Assembly: GCA_031370825.1 (NCBI GenBank)
Contig: JANMRB010000108.1
Location: 5,695 to 69,694, forward strand
Length of the DNA stretch: 64,000 nucleotides
DNA from: JAENVT01 sp031370825
GTDB taxonomy: Bacteria > Actinomycetota > Acidimicrobiia > Acidimicrobiales > Ilumatobacteraceae
Direction of reading: 5' to 3'
Made by a program: the position numbers and the translations under genes
The notes under the pieces: generated by a model
What the model was told of the DNA's origin: nothing
Seen by the model: the letters and a program-made list of their open reading frames with translations, nothing else
Databases searched by the model: none
Part shown: piece after piece, positions 49,876 to 58,984 of the stretch
Layout: each line of letters starts with the position of its first letter
Numbering within the stretch: the stretch's first letter is position 1

Positions 49876-51477
49876 CTACAGACCGAGTTTCGGCAGCGTG
49901 ATCGATGGCACGGTGATCGCCACAACGCTGATGAACGGCACGGTGACCACGGGGACCGTGATGGGCGGCAATGGCAAATTGGCAACTGTGATCGGCGAGA
50001 TGCTGACGGGCGGAAGGCTGATCTCCGGGACAATGATCGCCGGCACGGTGGTGGGAGGCACGCTGATCGTTGTCACCGTGATGGTCGGGACACCCGGCAC
50101 AGAGATGGTGGCACGTGGCCCGACATCGGCGACGTAGGTCGGTGAAGTTGGGTCCGGGGCACTCGGCGTAGCCGGTGTGGTCGTCGCAGTCGGCGGCCCG
50201 TCTTGCGGTGCACTGGGCATCGTGGTGTCGGGCGAGCTGGGGTGACCAGCGGGCTCCGGCAGTCCAGTGGCAAGCTCGGGTGTCGACGGCGCGGTCTGAT
50301 CCTCCTCGACCGTCGAAGCCGTTACTGAAGAAGCGGTGTCTGGGAGCACCTCATGAACAGCCGTGCCATGGGGTCGGCCCGGTTCTGAGTAAACGCTGGC
50401 CACGGGGCCCAGTCCCAACCCCGTGACCGCGATCATGGTCCCGGCCATTGTCGACGCGGCCGGCGCGGCAGCCAGGCGACCGAAGATGGCCAGCTGCGCG
50501 AGCCACGAAAGTGGTCCCATCGCCTTGCGCAGGTCCCCGATCGAGATCTGCAGGAATGCGCGGACCATGTCGGGATCGAACTGTGAGCCGGCGCAGCGGG
50601 TGATCTCCAGCCGCGCCTCTTGGATGGTCATCGGCTTCTTGTACGAGCGTGCGGAGGTGATCACGTCGAACACGTCGACAACCGCAACGAGACGACCCGC
50701 GAACGAGATGTCGGTGCCTGAGAGGCCCAAGGGATAACCCGACCCGTCGAACTGCTCGTGGTGCTCGCCGACCGCCCTTGCCCAGTCGCCCAGCCAATCC
50801 GCAATAGGTCCTCGGATCAGATCAACGCCCTCGGCGGGATGGGTCTTCAGCACATTCCACTCGTCCGCTGTCGGCTTGCCCGGCTTGCGCAGGATCTCGC
50901 CGGGCACGCGCAACTTGCCGATGTCGTGCAGCAACGCAGCCCAGCGCGCCTTGTCGCGATCTTCGGTGGTCAACTGCAGCTGTACTGCCAACAGATCCGC
51001 CAACGCGCGCACCCGCTCGGAATGACCGCGTGTCAGAGGGTCGTGATGGTTGAGCGTGGCAACGAGTGCTAGAAGCTCAGTTGCACCTGTGCGGGTCGTC
51101 GGTTCGACCTTGGCCTCTTGCAGTTGGCGGGCCAACTGCCTGGTCGTGCCGCTGCGAAGTGCGACCGAGAAGCGTGACGGCACGTGGTCCGGGAACACCA
51201 GCGACAGCTTCAACAGCGCAGCGAGGGGCAACATCCGCCTCGCCATCCGGTCGGTCGCCAGCAGGACGGCCGTCGAGGTTGCAAGAATGCCGATCCACCA
51301 CACGATGGCGGCCGGCAGGCCGCGCGGCGCCGAGATCAACCGCGATAGGACAGCGGATGACGCCAGGGCGGCAACGATCGGTGTGCTGAACGCGACAAGT
51401 CGGATGCCGGCAGCGGCCAAGGGATGACCGCGCCAGGACCTGAGCTGTTGCTGTGTGGCCGAGACACCGAGAGGCAC
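49876..51477 (-). CDS. HD-GYP domain membrane protein with Val/Pro repeat tail
   Basis: This 533-aa protein has two or three N-terminal helices (about 20-95), a cytoplasmic HD-GYP domain (about 135-300: HDPLTRGHSERV, LLHDIGKLRVP, HPAEGVDLI, HHEQFDGSGYP) that would hydrolyse cyclic di-GMP, another helix (about 325-365), and a tail of about 160 residues. The tail is Thr/Pro-rich at first, then a repetitive run of ITVP/ISLP/VTVP units (last about 80 residues). GTG start. The tail would lie outside the cell if the topology is as predicted. Confidence 0.82.
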   Translation of the reverse strand: MPLGVSATQQQLRSWRGHPLAAAGIRLVAFSTPIVAALASSAVLSRLISAPRGLPAAIVWWIGILATSTAVLLATDRMARRMLPLAALLKLSLVFPDHVPSRFSVALRSGTTRQLARQLQEAKVEPTTRTGATELLALVATLNHHDPLTRGHSERVRALADLLAVQLQLTTEDRDKARWAALLHDIGKLRVPGEILRKPGKPTADEWNVLKTHPAEGVDLIRGPIADWLGDWARAVGEHHEQFDGSGYPLGLSGTDISFAGRLVAVVDVFDVITSARSYKKPMTIQEARLEITRCAGSQFDPDMVRAFLQISIGDLRKAMGPLSWLAQLAIFGRLAAAPAASTMAGTMIAVTGLGLGPVASVYSEPGRPHGTAVHEVLPDTASSVTASTVEEDQTAPSTPELATGLPEPAGHPSSPDTTMPSAPQDGPPTATTTPATPSAPDPTSPTYVADVGPRATISVPGVPTITVTTISVPPTTVPAIIVPEISLPPVSISPITVANLPLPPITVPVVTVPFISVVAITVPSITLPKLGL

Positions 51478-51549
51478 ACATCGTTGTCGGCGGACGCGAA
51501 CTGAAATTTGAGCAACGTCGATGATTTTGGGTCGATCGACCTACCGCGG

Positions 51550-52080
51550 TCAGTGCAAAAGGATGCTGAACACGCGTGAGCCGAGCAGACCGAGAACAAC
51601 ACCGACGCCGGCACCGGCAACGACATCGGATGCATGGTGGATTCGCACGTAGACCCGGCTGAGCGCGACGACGATCGCAATCAAGTACCACACCGGCGCC
51701 AGGGCACGCCCTGTCGCGGTCGTCAGAATGGCGGCAGAGAAGAAAGCGGACGAGGCGTGGCCGCTGGGAAAGCTTGATGTCGAAGGTCGGCGTACGGTGA
51801 AGCGAGGGTCGCCTGTCTCCGTCGGGCGCGTACGTCGGAACAATCGCTTCAAGCCTTGATTGACGAGCAGGCTCTCGACGGCGATCATCGCCGACATCAA
51901 AAGCGATTGACGGATTGCCGAGGGGTCGATGATTGCTCGGCCGATGCCGATGAGATGCCAGATGACGCTGAAGTCGCCGAGGAAGCTGGCGGATCGGAAA
52001 ACCGGGTCAGCGCCCCGATTCCCTCTGAGCTTTTCGAGCTGACCATCGCCCCAGCGGTCGAAGGAGCCGACTGGGCTCAC
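51550..52080 (-). CDS. PAP2-type phosphatase
   Basis: This 176-aa membrane phosphatase starts at GTG 52080, overlapping the upstream nuclease stop (GTGA). The three PAP2 motifs are present: KRLFRRTRP, FPSGHASSAF and SRVYVRIHHASD. It should dephosphorylate lipid phosphates such as phosphatidic acid or undecaprenyl pyrophosphate. There are four to five helices. Co-translation with a RecB-like nuclease gene is a positional accident as far as I can tell. Confidence 0.88.
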   Translation of the reverse strand: MSPVGSFDRWGDGQLEKLRGNRGADPVFRSASFLGDFSVIWHLIGIGRAIIDPSAIRQSLLMSAMIAVESLLVNQGLKRLFRRTRPTETGDPRFTVRRPSTSSFPSGHASSAFFSAAILTTATGRALAPVWYLIAIVVALSRVYVRIHHASDVVAGAGVGVVLGLLGSRVFSILLH

Positions 52081-52895
52081 GCGACGAGCGCGGCGTGTCG
52101 CAACGGCGCTTCCACGGCGGCCAATTCGGGATTGCCTCCGAATGCCGGGCACCATTGCTGAAACGAGCAGGACGCGCACAGCGGGCCCTGGCGCGGCAAG
52201 AAGTTGCCGCTGATGCAGGCCCGCTCGACCGCCTTCCACACTGCCGTCGTTCGCGTCGTGATGAACTTCACCGACTGTGCAGATGGCAGCGCGGTGATGG
52301 TCTCGCCAGTGCGCAGATACATCAGGCGGATGGCCGACGGGCGCCGGCCCAGCACCTCTTCACACAGAAAGGAGTAGAAGTGCACCCCGGCGAGGCGTCC
52401 CTGCTCGTACTTCAGGCCCGGAGCGCGGCCCGTCTTGTAGTCGGTGACGACCAGTCCGCCGTCGGCGTCGAGCTCGAGTCGATCGATGATGCCGCGCAGC
52501 GCCAAGTTGCCGACCTGCGCCTCGAGGCGTAGCTCGATCCCGATCTCGTTTATGGCTGTGGGGTCCTCCATGCGGAAGTAGGCCTCGACCAGCGACCAGG
52601 CGTCGTCGACGAATGCTTGCTGCTGAGCATCGTCGAGGTTCAACAGCGTGAACTCCGGGTCGAGCACGTACTCGTCGACCGCCTGCTGGAAGCAACTCTG
52701 GGCGGATGCAATCGTGCGCGCCGCGGCTGGGCGGACGAACAGCAACTCGAGCACACGGTGGACCAACGAGCCTTTGGTGGTGTGCGGACTAGGCGACTCG
52801 GGAAGGCGTTCGATGCTGGCGAACCGGAAAGCCATCGGGCATGACGTGAACGCCTCGACGCGGCTGGGCGACAGGCTGGTTGGCACCGGATACAT
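52077..52895 (-). CDS. RecB-family PD-(D/E)XK nuclease with Fe-S cysteines
   Basis: This 272-aa nuclease has the Cas4/RecB-like core: TSLSPSRVEAFTSCPMAFRF, then GIIDRLELDADGGLVVTDYKTGRAP (Asp and D-Y-K catalytic residues). C-terminal CASCSFQQWCPAF plus Cys in FTSCPMAF supply a likely 4Fe-4S cluster, as in Cas4 and AddB. There is no CRISPR array nearby. ATG 52895 is fixed by TACGAT 6 nt upstream; the open frame reaches 52982. Confidence 0.88.
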   Translation of the reverse strand: MYPVPTSLSPSRVEAFTSCPMAFRFASIERLPESPSPHTTKGSLVHRVLELLFVRPAAARTIASAQSCFQQAVDEYVLDPEFTLLNLDDAQQQAFVDDAWSLVEAYFRMEDPTAINEIGIELRLEAQVGNLALRGIIDRLELDADGGLVVTDYKTGRAPGLKYEQGRLAGVHFYSFLCEEVLGRRPSAIRLMYLRTGETITALPSAQSVKFITTRTTAVWKAVERACISGNFLPRQGPLCASCSFQQWCPAFGGNPELAAVEAPLRHAALVA

Positions 52896-52901
52896 GCCCC
52901 C

Positions 52902-52907
52902 ATCGTA
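52902..52907 (-). promoter_or_regulatory. -10 box TACGAT of the RecB-like nuclease gene
   Basis: TACGAT ends 6 nt before the ATG at 52895, deciding that start and driving the nuclease-PAP2 pair. Confidence 0.45.
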
Positions 52908-52985
52908 GAGAAGGGGTGCGCGCCAGTAGTCGATCATCGCGTCGCCGCAGCTAGATGACGGCGCAACTGTCGGTGGAGCCAACCG

Positions 52986-53270
52986 TCATGCGTCGTTGTT
53001 ACGCCTGCGGCGGCGACGCCACCAAATCGTGAAGATCCGGTCGAAGGCGACGCCGAGCAGGACAGCGACCAGCAGCGACCACCGAATCGTGGTGTTCTTC
53101 TCGAAGACGAGGAAATCGATCTGCAGGTGTTCGCTGTTCTGCAAGAAGAAGACGACGAACAGCACGACGACGATCGCCAGCCCGACGAGCGTGACGCTGG
53201 GTCCGTTGCGTCCGGAAGCGACGGGGTGACGTTCGCTGGGGACGTTGCTGTTCTCATCGCTCATCGTCAT
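52986..53270 (-). CDS. LapA-family (DUF1049) membrane protein
   Basis: This 94-aa protein has two helices (about 26-45 and 63-83) and the family signature FFLQNSEHLQIDFLVFE between them, with a basic C-terminal run (RRRRRRNN). LapA-type proteins are involved in lipopolysaccharide assembly in E. coli; in actinobacteria their role is unknown. ATG 53270 has AAGGAG 8 nt upstream, which decides it over ATG 53264. Confidence 0.85.
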   Translation of the reverse strand: MTMSDENSNVPSERHPVASGRNGPSVTLVGLAIVVVLFVVFFLQNSEHLQIDFLVFEKNTTIRWSLLVAVLLGVAFDRIFTIWWRRRRRRNNDA

Positions 53271-53385
53271 TGTTCATGCTCCTTCGTCAGCGACCCATGT
53301 CCCCACAAGTTAGTGTGCCGATCCGGGTGAACCGCGGCTGTATGCGGCGGCGAATAGCGGTCAACAACTCGACGAGGAGGCAGCA

Positions 53386-53679
53386 ATGTCATATGGGATC
53401 GTTCTGAGGTTCGAAGGTGTCGGCGAGGACGACTACTGGGCAGTGAACTCTAATCTCGGCATCGGTCGAGACGGATCCGGTGAGTGGCCGGATGGCATGA
53501 AATCGCACGTCGGCGGTCCGACTCCTGACGGCTGGGTGGTCATGGAGATCTGGGAGTCCAAAGGCGCGCAAGAGGCCTTCATGGCCAGCCGGTTGGGCGC
53601 CGCCCTCGGAGCAGTCGGATTGCCTGCACCGGCTCAGATCATCGAAACCGACACGGTCAACGAGCACACGTCCAGCTGA
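53386..53679 (+). CDS. Small ABM-like (dimeric alpha-beta barrel) protein
   Basis: This encodes 97 aa with AGGAGG 6 nt before the ATG. It reads MSYGIVLRFEGVGEDDYWAVN, then GPTPDGWVVMEIWESKGAQEAFMASRLGAAL, typical of antibiotic-biosynthesis-monooxygenase-like folds. These barrels bind heme or aromatic substrates or have no activity. The function is not assignable. It is followed after 41 nt by a small membrane protein on the same strand. Confidence 0.75.
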   Translation: MSYGIVLRFEGVGEDDYWAVNSNLGIGRDGSGEWPDGMKSHVGGPTPDGWVVMEIWESKGAQEAFMASRLGAALGAVGLPAPAQIIETDTVNEHTSS

Positions 53680-53720
53680 GGCCCTTGGTCGGAAATCGCC
53701 CGACCGATGGGAACCAATCG

Positions 53721-54242
53721 ATGCCGCCGAGCGACTGGAACGACATGTACTGGGAACCGGTCGGCATGCCCGACCTCTCGAGGACGATCAGCAAGCTGAG
53801 CTCCGCTGCAGACAGCGCAGCTCACTGGAGCATCCTGCGCGTAGTTCTGGCAATCGTTGCGGTGCAGGTCGTTGCGTTCGCCCTGCCCGCCTTGATACTC
53901 GGAGAAGAGCACGGCGTTGCAACCCACGCAGCGCGGCATCTCGGCGCGTTCGGCGTGGCGTACGGCGTTGCGTTGATGGTCGTCGTGGTACGCCCTGCTC
54001 GCGCCCGCTCGATCCTTCCGGTCGCGATGGTGCTGGCCGGCGCGCAAGTTCTCGGAGCGATCGTCGATCTGGCGACGGGCCGCATTCCATTGATCGGCGA
54101 GGTACGGCACCTGCCTCAGATCATCAGTGTCTTCCTGATCTGGTTCCTCGCAGTGCCAACGACCCGCCGGGGTGCTGACAAGACGAAGCCAAGCAAGACT
54201 CCGCACCTCGAGGTGGCCGACGGAAATCGTCGAGCCGGCTGA
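53721..54242 (+). CDS. Small polytopic membrane protein, unknown
   Basis: This encodes 173 aa with four helices (about 40-60, 75-95, 102-120, 132-150) and a soluble N-terminal MPPSDWNDMYWEPVGMPDLS. ATG 53721 is favoured by GGGAA 7 nt upstream; a TTG at 53685 in frame is weaker. The pattern resembles small actinobacterial integral membrane proteins without assigned function. It ends 3 nt before the LLM gene end. Confidence 0.62.
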   Translation: MPPSDWNDMYWEPVGMPDLSRTISKLSSAADSAAHWSILRVVLAIVAVQVVAFALPALILGEEHGVATHAARHLGAFGVAYGVALMVVVVRPARARSILPVAMVLAGAQVLGAIVDLATGRIPLIGEVRHLPQIISVFLIWFLAVPTTRRGADKTKPSKTPHLEVADGNRRAG

Positions 54243-54245
54243 CGA

Positions 54246-55040
54246 TCAGTCGGTCGACTCGCGAGGCGGCCCTTTGCGAAGTCGATTCATCGAGCAGTCG
54301 AGAGCATCGGGATCGCTGACGGCGCTCCACAACGTTTCCAGCCACCAGGTCGCGCCCGCTTCGGCCCACGCAGCAGGCGAATGTTCACTCCATGCCCCCT
54401 CGACGATCACGTCGAATCGTCGATCGGGTAGCTCCACGTGCTGAAGCTCCTCGAGCGTGCACTGGCGCGCTTTACCGTCTTCGACGACCTGCGGGATCAA
54501 GCCATCGCAGGCCAGAGCTCGCGTCATCGACTTCTTCGAGCCGAGTGCGCCGACGCACCAGACCGGCACACCAGGCTGTTGCGTCGTGTGCCCGATGGTC
54601 GGGAACGCGCTCGGCTCGATCGTGTAGTGCTTGCCGTGATGCGCAAAGGGCTGGCCCGCCCACAACCCGCGGAGGATGCTCAAGCCTTCGTCGAGCAGTT
54701 CGCCGCGTACCACCTTGTCGGTCTCTTCACCGAAGGCCTCGTAACCGCTGTCGAGTGCACCTAGGCCGACGCTGACGGTGACGCGCCCATTCGAGAGTCG
54801 ATCGACGGTGGCCACCTGCCCGGCGAGCTCCCAAGGCTTGCGGCGGGGCAACGGCGTCAGCATCGTGCCCAATCGGAGTCTCTTCGTGCGGCACGCTGCA
54901 ACTGCCAAGGCGACCCACGCATCGACACCCCACAAGGGTTCCCAGACGAAGAGGCCGTCCCAGCCATGCAGTTCAGCGACCGCGGCGAGCTCGCCGACAT
55001 CGGCGGCGTCAGCCCACGGCACTACGAACCCGAACTTCAT
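54246..55040 (-). CDS. LLM-class F420/flavin-dependent oxidoreductase
   Basis: This 264-aa luciferase-like enzyme begins MKFGFVVPWADAADVGELAAVAELHGWDGLFVWEP. LGTMLTPLPRRKPWELAGQVATVDRLSNGRVTVSVGLG is the conserved barrel segment that positions the cofactor. It is shorter than the two other LLM proteins here. I chose ATG 55040 by similarity of the N-terminus; upstream codons in frame are possible. Substrate unknown. Confidence 0.87.
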   Translation of the reverse strand: MKFGFVVPWADAADVGELAAVAELHGWDGLFVWEPLWGVDAWVALAVAACRTKRLRLGTMLTPLPRRKPWELAGQVATVDRLSNGRVTVSVGLGALDSGYEAFGEETDKVVRGELLDEGLSILRGLWAGQPFAHHGKHYTIEPSAFPTIGHTTQQPGVPVWCVGALGSKKSMTRALACDGLIPQVVEDGKARQCTLEELQHVELPDRRFDVIVEGAWSEHSPAAWAEAGATWWLETLWSAVSDPDALDCSMNRLRKGPPRESTD

Positions 55041-55122
55041 CGACCAATCATCGCGCTTCACGCGGAACCCCTGCGACAGAAGCCGAGTGCGAGCTCGGCG
55101 AACGAACTGCGGCGCAGGCAAT

Positions 55123-55128
55123 TACAGT
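55123..55128 (+). promoter_or_regulatory. -10 box TACAGT of the acyl-CoA dehydrogenase gene
   Basis: TACAGT ends 8 nt before the ATG at 55137, deciding that start within a longer open frame. Confidence 0.45.
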
Positions 55129-55136
55129 CTTTTGCT

Positions 55137-56369
55137 ATGGATTTCCAGCTACCTGATGCGGACGATCCTCGCCGCGTGGCTGTGCGCGAGTGGCTCGACG
55201 ATCACCCGAAGCCGACCAGCAAGCAACTCGCCGAGGCCGGGTACGTGGCATCGCAGTGGCCTGCCCCATGGGGGCTCGCCGCCGATCCCATCCATCAGCT
55301 GATCATCGACGACGAGTTGTCGAAGGCAAAGATCCGCCGCCCGGTGAACCCGATCGGCATCGGTTGGGCGGGACCGACTCTGCTCTACGCGGGCACCGAG
55401 GATCAGCAGCGGCGCTATCTGCCGCCGATGCTGTCGGGCGAAGAGTTCTGGTGCCAGCTGTTCAGTGAGTCCGGCAGCGGCAGCGATCTCGCCAGTCTTG
55501 GTACCCGTGCGGTGCGCGACGGCGACGAGTTCGTCGTCAACGGACAGAAGATCTGGACCAGTGGCGCGCAGCACTCGGCCTTCGGGATCCTTCTAGCCCG
55601 AACTGATCCGGACGTGCCGAAGCACAAGGGCATCACGTACTTCATCTGTCCGATGAATGCTGCTGGCATCGAAGTTCGTCCCATCACCGAGATGACCGGC
55701 GGGCACACGTTCAACGAGGTCTTCTTCATGGACGTGCGCATCCCTGCGGGCAATGTGGTTGGAGAGCTCAACGACGGGTGGAGGCTTGCCAAGATCACGC
55801 TCGGCAACGAGCGCATCTCACTGTCGTCGGGCGGCGTGTTGTGGGGAAATGGACCCACCGCGTTGGAGTTGATCGAGTCGATCACCGACCGTGGGCCGGT
55901 GACGGACCCGAACATGCGCCAACGAATCGCCGACATCTACATCGAGCACACGCTGCTCGATCTCATCCGCCTGCGCACGTTGAGCGCTCGGCTGAAGGGC
56001 CAGCAGCCTGGCCCGGAGGCCAGTGTGCGCAAGATCCTTGCCGACGAGCACGGCCAGCACGTCATGGCCTTGGCCCGCGATTATGTCGGGGCCGCTGCAA
56101 TGTTGACCGGTGGCGACGGGCTGCAAGAGTTCGTGCCGGGAACCGACACCAAAGGGCTCGGGCCCGACAAGCCCGCCGGCGGATTGCTGCATCCAGGCTG
56201 GTATGACGGCTTCCTGTTCAGTCAGGCCCTCACCATCGGAGGCGGTACCGGCGACGTGCAGCGCAACATCGTCGGTGAACGAGTGCTCGGTCTGCCACAC
56301 GATGTCGACGTCACCACCGGGATGAGTTGGGCCGAGACGCAACGCGCCGGACGGGTCCCGGCCGGCTAG
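55137..56369 (+). CDS. Acyl-CoA dehydrogenase
   Basis: This 410-aa FAD enzyme has FSESGSGSDLASL and VVNGQKIWTSGAQHSAFGILLART in the beta domain and GGGTGDVQRNIVGERVLGLP at the C-terminus, the FAD-loop hallmark of FadE-type dehydrogenases. It is distinct from the paralogue at 23232-24560, which has a different C-terminus. Likely role: beta-oxidation or steroid side-chain degradation, as is common for such actinobacterial paralogues. It converges with the transporter genes by a 4-nt overlap. Confidence 0.92.
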   Translation: MDFQLPDADDPRRVAVREWLDDHPKPTSKQLAEAGYVASQWPAPWGLAADPIHQLIIDDELSKAKIRRPVNPIGIGWAGPTLLYAGTEDQQRRYLPPMLSGEEFWCQLFSESGSGSDLASLGTRAVRDGDEFVVNGQKIWTSGAQHSAFGILLARTDPDVPKHKGITYFICPMNAAGIEVRPITEMTGGHTFNEVFFMDVRIPAGNVVGELNDGWRLAKITLGNERISLSSGGVLWGNGPTALELIESITDRGPVTDPNMRQRIADIYIEHTLLDLIRLRTLSARLKGQQPGPEASVRKILADEHGQHVMALARDYVGAAAMLTGGDGLQEFVPGTDTKGLGPDKPAGGLLHPGWYDGFLFSQALTIGGGTGDVQRNIVGERVLGLPHDVDVTTGMSWAETQRAGRVPAG

Positions 56370-57175
56370 GCCGACGCGCCGCCGTAACGCCGCAGACCGC
56401 GCTTCCAACACCACCTCGAGACGACGAGCAGCACCACCGTGAACGCGACCATCACCACCACAGACTGCCAGGCGAGCCTGCCGGTCACGGCTTCCGATGG
56501 AACTGTGATGGCAAAGGCGAGCGGAATGATGAACGTCAAGCCGTAGCGCAGCCAACCCGGGTAGATCCCCACCGGATATTGGCCAGCGCGGAACAAGCCG
56601 TCGAACAGTTCCTGGACCTCGTCGATCCGGACCAACCAGAACGAGGCTGAGGCAAGCATCAGCCAGAAGCAGTAGATCGATACCAGCCCGCTGAGCAACA
56701 GGGCGACGAAGGCGACGATGTCCTGCCATCGCGCGGACGGGCTCATCTGCACCAGCGCGACGACCAGCACCGCCAGGCCGACAAGCACATCGGTGAGCTG
56801 CCAGAACCGGACATCGCGGATGCTGACGAGCAGCTGCGCATCGGCCGGTTTGGTCAGCGCGAAGTCGAGCTTGCCTTCCCGCACGTCGCTGACGACGCGC
56901 TGCATGTTGGGCTGTATGAACGTCCGGATGACACCGCCCACGAGGGTGAACACGCCCATCACTGCGAGCAACTGCGGACGACTCCATCCGCCGAGGTCGT
57001 CCGTCTTCGAGAACACCACGGCGAGGATCACGAGACCGGTCCCGACCGTCATCAGTGACTGCACCAGTTGCAGGAAGAAGTTGATGCGGTACTGCATCTC
57101 GTTCATGACGCCGATGCGCATGAACGTGGCCGTCAGTCGCGTTCTTCCGCCACGTTGGCGGGTCGCGGGGCTCAT
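56366..57175 (-). CDS. ABC-2 permease, DUF990-like, second subunit
   Basis: This 269-aa permease has six helices (about 32-55, 65-85, 118-140, 150-175, 205-225, 235-255). VREGKLDFALTKPADAQLLVSIRDVRFWQ is the typical cytosolic loop of DUF990 export permeases. Its ATG overlaps the stop of the upstream permease gene (ATGA). The three genes to 58907 form one exporter whose substrate is not predictable. Confidence 0.87.
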   Translation of the reverse strand: MSPATRQRGGRTRLTATFMRIGVMNEMQYRINFFLQLVQSLMTVGTGLVILAVVFSKTDDLGGWSRPQLLAVMGVFTLVGGVIRTFIQPNMQRVVSDVREGKLDFALTKPADAQLLVSIRDVRFWQLTDVLVGLAVLVVALVQMSPSARWQDIVAFVALLLSGLVSIYCFWLMLASASFWLVRIDEVQELFDGLFRAGQYPVGIYPGWLRYGLTFIIPLAFAITVPSEAVTGRLAWQSVVVMVAFTVVLLVVSRWCWKRGLRRYGGASA

Positions 57176-57966
57176 CCGCCGACCGAGCTGAAGCGCCGCA
57201 CGGCTCGTGGCCACACGATGGACAGCAACCCGATTCCGACCAGGATCCATGCCACCTGCATGCCGAGCCCGATGAACAGGTCACGGGTCTTGATCGGCCC
57301 GGTCAGCGCGACGATCGGAAAGCTGAACGTCCATCGGAAGGGGAAGTACCACGTCAAGGACTGGAACCACTTGGGCATCAGCACCAGGGGGAACACCCGG
57401 CCCGACAGCAACATCTCACTGAGGATGTACGCCTCGAAGATGGCACTCACGCGTGTGGTCCAGAACGTGATCAAACCGAGGGACCATTGCAGGATCGCGC
57501 GAATGAGGTATGCACCCCAGATCGCAAAGAAGAACACGACGCATTGCAAAGGGCTGGGGCTCAGCGTGGGGCGGAACAGCAGAACCAGCACCGCGGCGAT
57601 TGGGATCCACAACAGCAACACGACCAACTTCCACCCCGCGAAGCTCGCCAAGTCTTCGTGGATCGGATGCACCGGTTTCATCAACTGGCCGGAGAGGATC
57701 CCGTCCTTGATCCGCTCCTCCCACGCGAACGGGGTGAGGACGATGTTCATGTTCCGAACGAGGGTCCAGACGATGTAGTACGCCGCGAATGCGCCCGGTG
57801 TCAGGCCGTCGATCGAGCCACCGTGCGCACGAGCAATCGTCGACCAGACGACGAGGTACACCACGGGCTCGGCGATCATGCCGATCATGTAGAAGTAGTT
57901 GGCGGCGCGGTATTGGAACTGCGTCAAGACTGACTGGCGCATGTGCGCCGCGTAGAGCGAGATCAC
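57172..57966 (-). CDS. ABC-2 permease, first subunit
   Basis: This 264-aa permease has six helices and the matching loop ERIKDGILSGQLMKPVHPIHEDL. GTG 57966 overlaps the ATPase stop (GTGA), so the operon order ATPase, permease, permease is translationally coupled throughout. It pairs as a heterodimer with the permease at 56366-57175. Confidence 0.87.
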   Translation of the reverse strand: MISLYAAHMRQSVLTQFQYRAANYFYMIGMIAEPVVYLVVWSTIARAHGGSIDGLTPGAFAAYYIVWTLVRNMNIVLTPFAWEERIKDGILSGQLMKPVHPIHEDLASFAGWKLVVLLLWIPIAAVLVLLFRPTLSPSPLQCVVFFFAIWGAYLIRAILQWSLGLITFWTTRVSAIFEAYILSEMLLSGRVFPLVLMPKWFQSLTWYFPFRWTFSFPIVALTGPIKTRDLFIGLGMQVAWILVGIGLLSIVWPRAVRRFSSVGG

Positions 57967-58907
57967 GAAACGTCACCCGCGTCGGCGAACACCTGCTCGA
58001 TCACGTCATCGATCGGCGGATCTTCGATGGTCAGATCGACCACGTCGTAGTCGGCGAGCAGCCGGGTGGTCACCGATGCGGTGTCGGCTCGCAAGGCGCG
58101 GATGGTGATCTCCTCGCCGTCGGCCAGCCGCGCGGTGATCGTGCGTTGGGTCGTGAACCGTTCGCCGAGGGTGGTCAGGTCACCATCGAACACCAACCGG
58201 CCGCGGTGGATGACGATCACCCGTTTGCACAAGGCCTGGACATCCGCCATGTAGTGGCTGGTGAGAATGACCGTGGCGCCGTGGCGAGTGTTGTAGTCCG
58301 CGATGAACCCGCGGATGCGTCGTTGCATCGTGATGTCGAGACCGATCGTCGGCTCGTCGAGGAAGAGCACCTGCGGCCGGTGCAGGAGTGCGCCGGCGAT
58401 CTCCATCTTCATCCGCTCGCCGAGCGACAAGTTTCGGATCGGTTTGGTGACGAGATCACCGAGATCGAGCAACTCGATCAACTCGTCGCGAAGCGGAACG
58501 AACTCAGCACGGGGAATGCGGTAGATCGCCCGGTTGAGCTCGAACGAGTCGAGTGCAGGCAGATCCCACTGCAGTTGGTTCCGGTTGCCCATGACGAGCG
58601 TGATCTGGCGCAGTAGTTCAGCCGGTCGGCCTTTCGGCTCGAGGCCGAGGACATGGCACCGGCCGCCCGTTGGATGCAGCAGGCCACTGAGCATCTTCAA
58701 CGTGGTCGTCTTGCCGGCACCATTGGGCCCCAGAAAACCGACGACTTCACCTGGCTCGATGGTGAACGAGACCGAGTCGACAGCGGTGACCTCCTTGGTC
58801 TCGCGGTGAACGAGGCTCTGGATCGACGCGCGAAGACCCTGCTCGCGCACAGGGACCTCGAACGTTTTGGACAGGTTGTCCACCTCGATGATGGGCACGG
58901 CGAACAT
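57963..58907 (-). CDS. ABC-2 transporter ATPase
   Basis: This 314-aa nucleotide-binding subunit has Walker A GPNGAGKTT, Q-loop LVMGNRNQLQWD, signature NLSLGERMKMEIAGALL, Walker B QVLFLDEPTIGLD and switch His in TSHYMADVQ. The LSLGER variant and the C-terminal tail (about 240-314) match the DUF990-linked exporter ATPases (the Q-loop NRNQLQWD is typical). ATG 58907 is chosen for MFAVPIIEVDNLSKTF; the open frame extends 16 codons upstream. Confidence 0.92.
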   Translation of the reverse strand: MFAVPIIEVDNLSKTFEVPVREQGLRASIQSLVHRETKEVTAVDSVSFTIEPGEVVGFLGPNGAGKTTTLKMLSGLLHPTGGRCHVLGLEPKGRPAELLRQITLVMGNRNQLQWDLPALDSFELNRAIYRIPRAEFVPLRDELIELLDLGDLVTKPIRNLSLGERMKMEIAGALLHRPQVLFLDEPTIGLDITMQRRIRGFIADYNTRHGATVILTSHYMADVQALCKRVIVIHRGRLVFDGDLTTLGERFTTQRTITARLADGEEITIRALRADTASVTTRLLADYDVVDLTIEDPPIDDVIEQVFADAGDVS

Positions 58908-58971
58908 CCTGCCCCATGAGCGCGGGACTCGCAGCCGAATTGAGCCCAACGGCATCGGGTGTCGCGGCCGC

Positions 58972-58977
58972 TAGCGT
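58972..58977 (+). promoter_or_regulatory. -10 box TAGCGT of larE
   Basis: TAGCGT ends 7 nt before the GTG at 58985 and favours it over the ATG at 58916. Confidence 0.45.
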
Positions 58978-58984
58978 CGCCTCC

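Noticed and set aside
52077..52895. A Cas4 nuclease and hence a CRISPR locus
   Set aside because: The nuclease has Cas4/RecB-like Fe-S cysteines, but there is no repeat array or other cas gene in the window.
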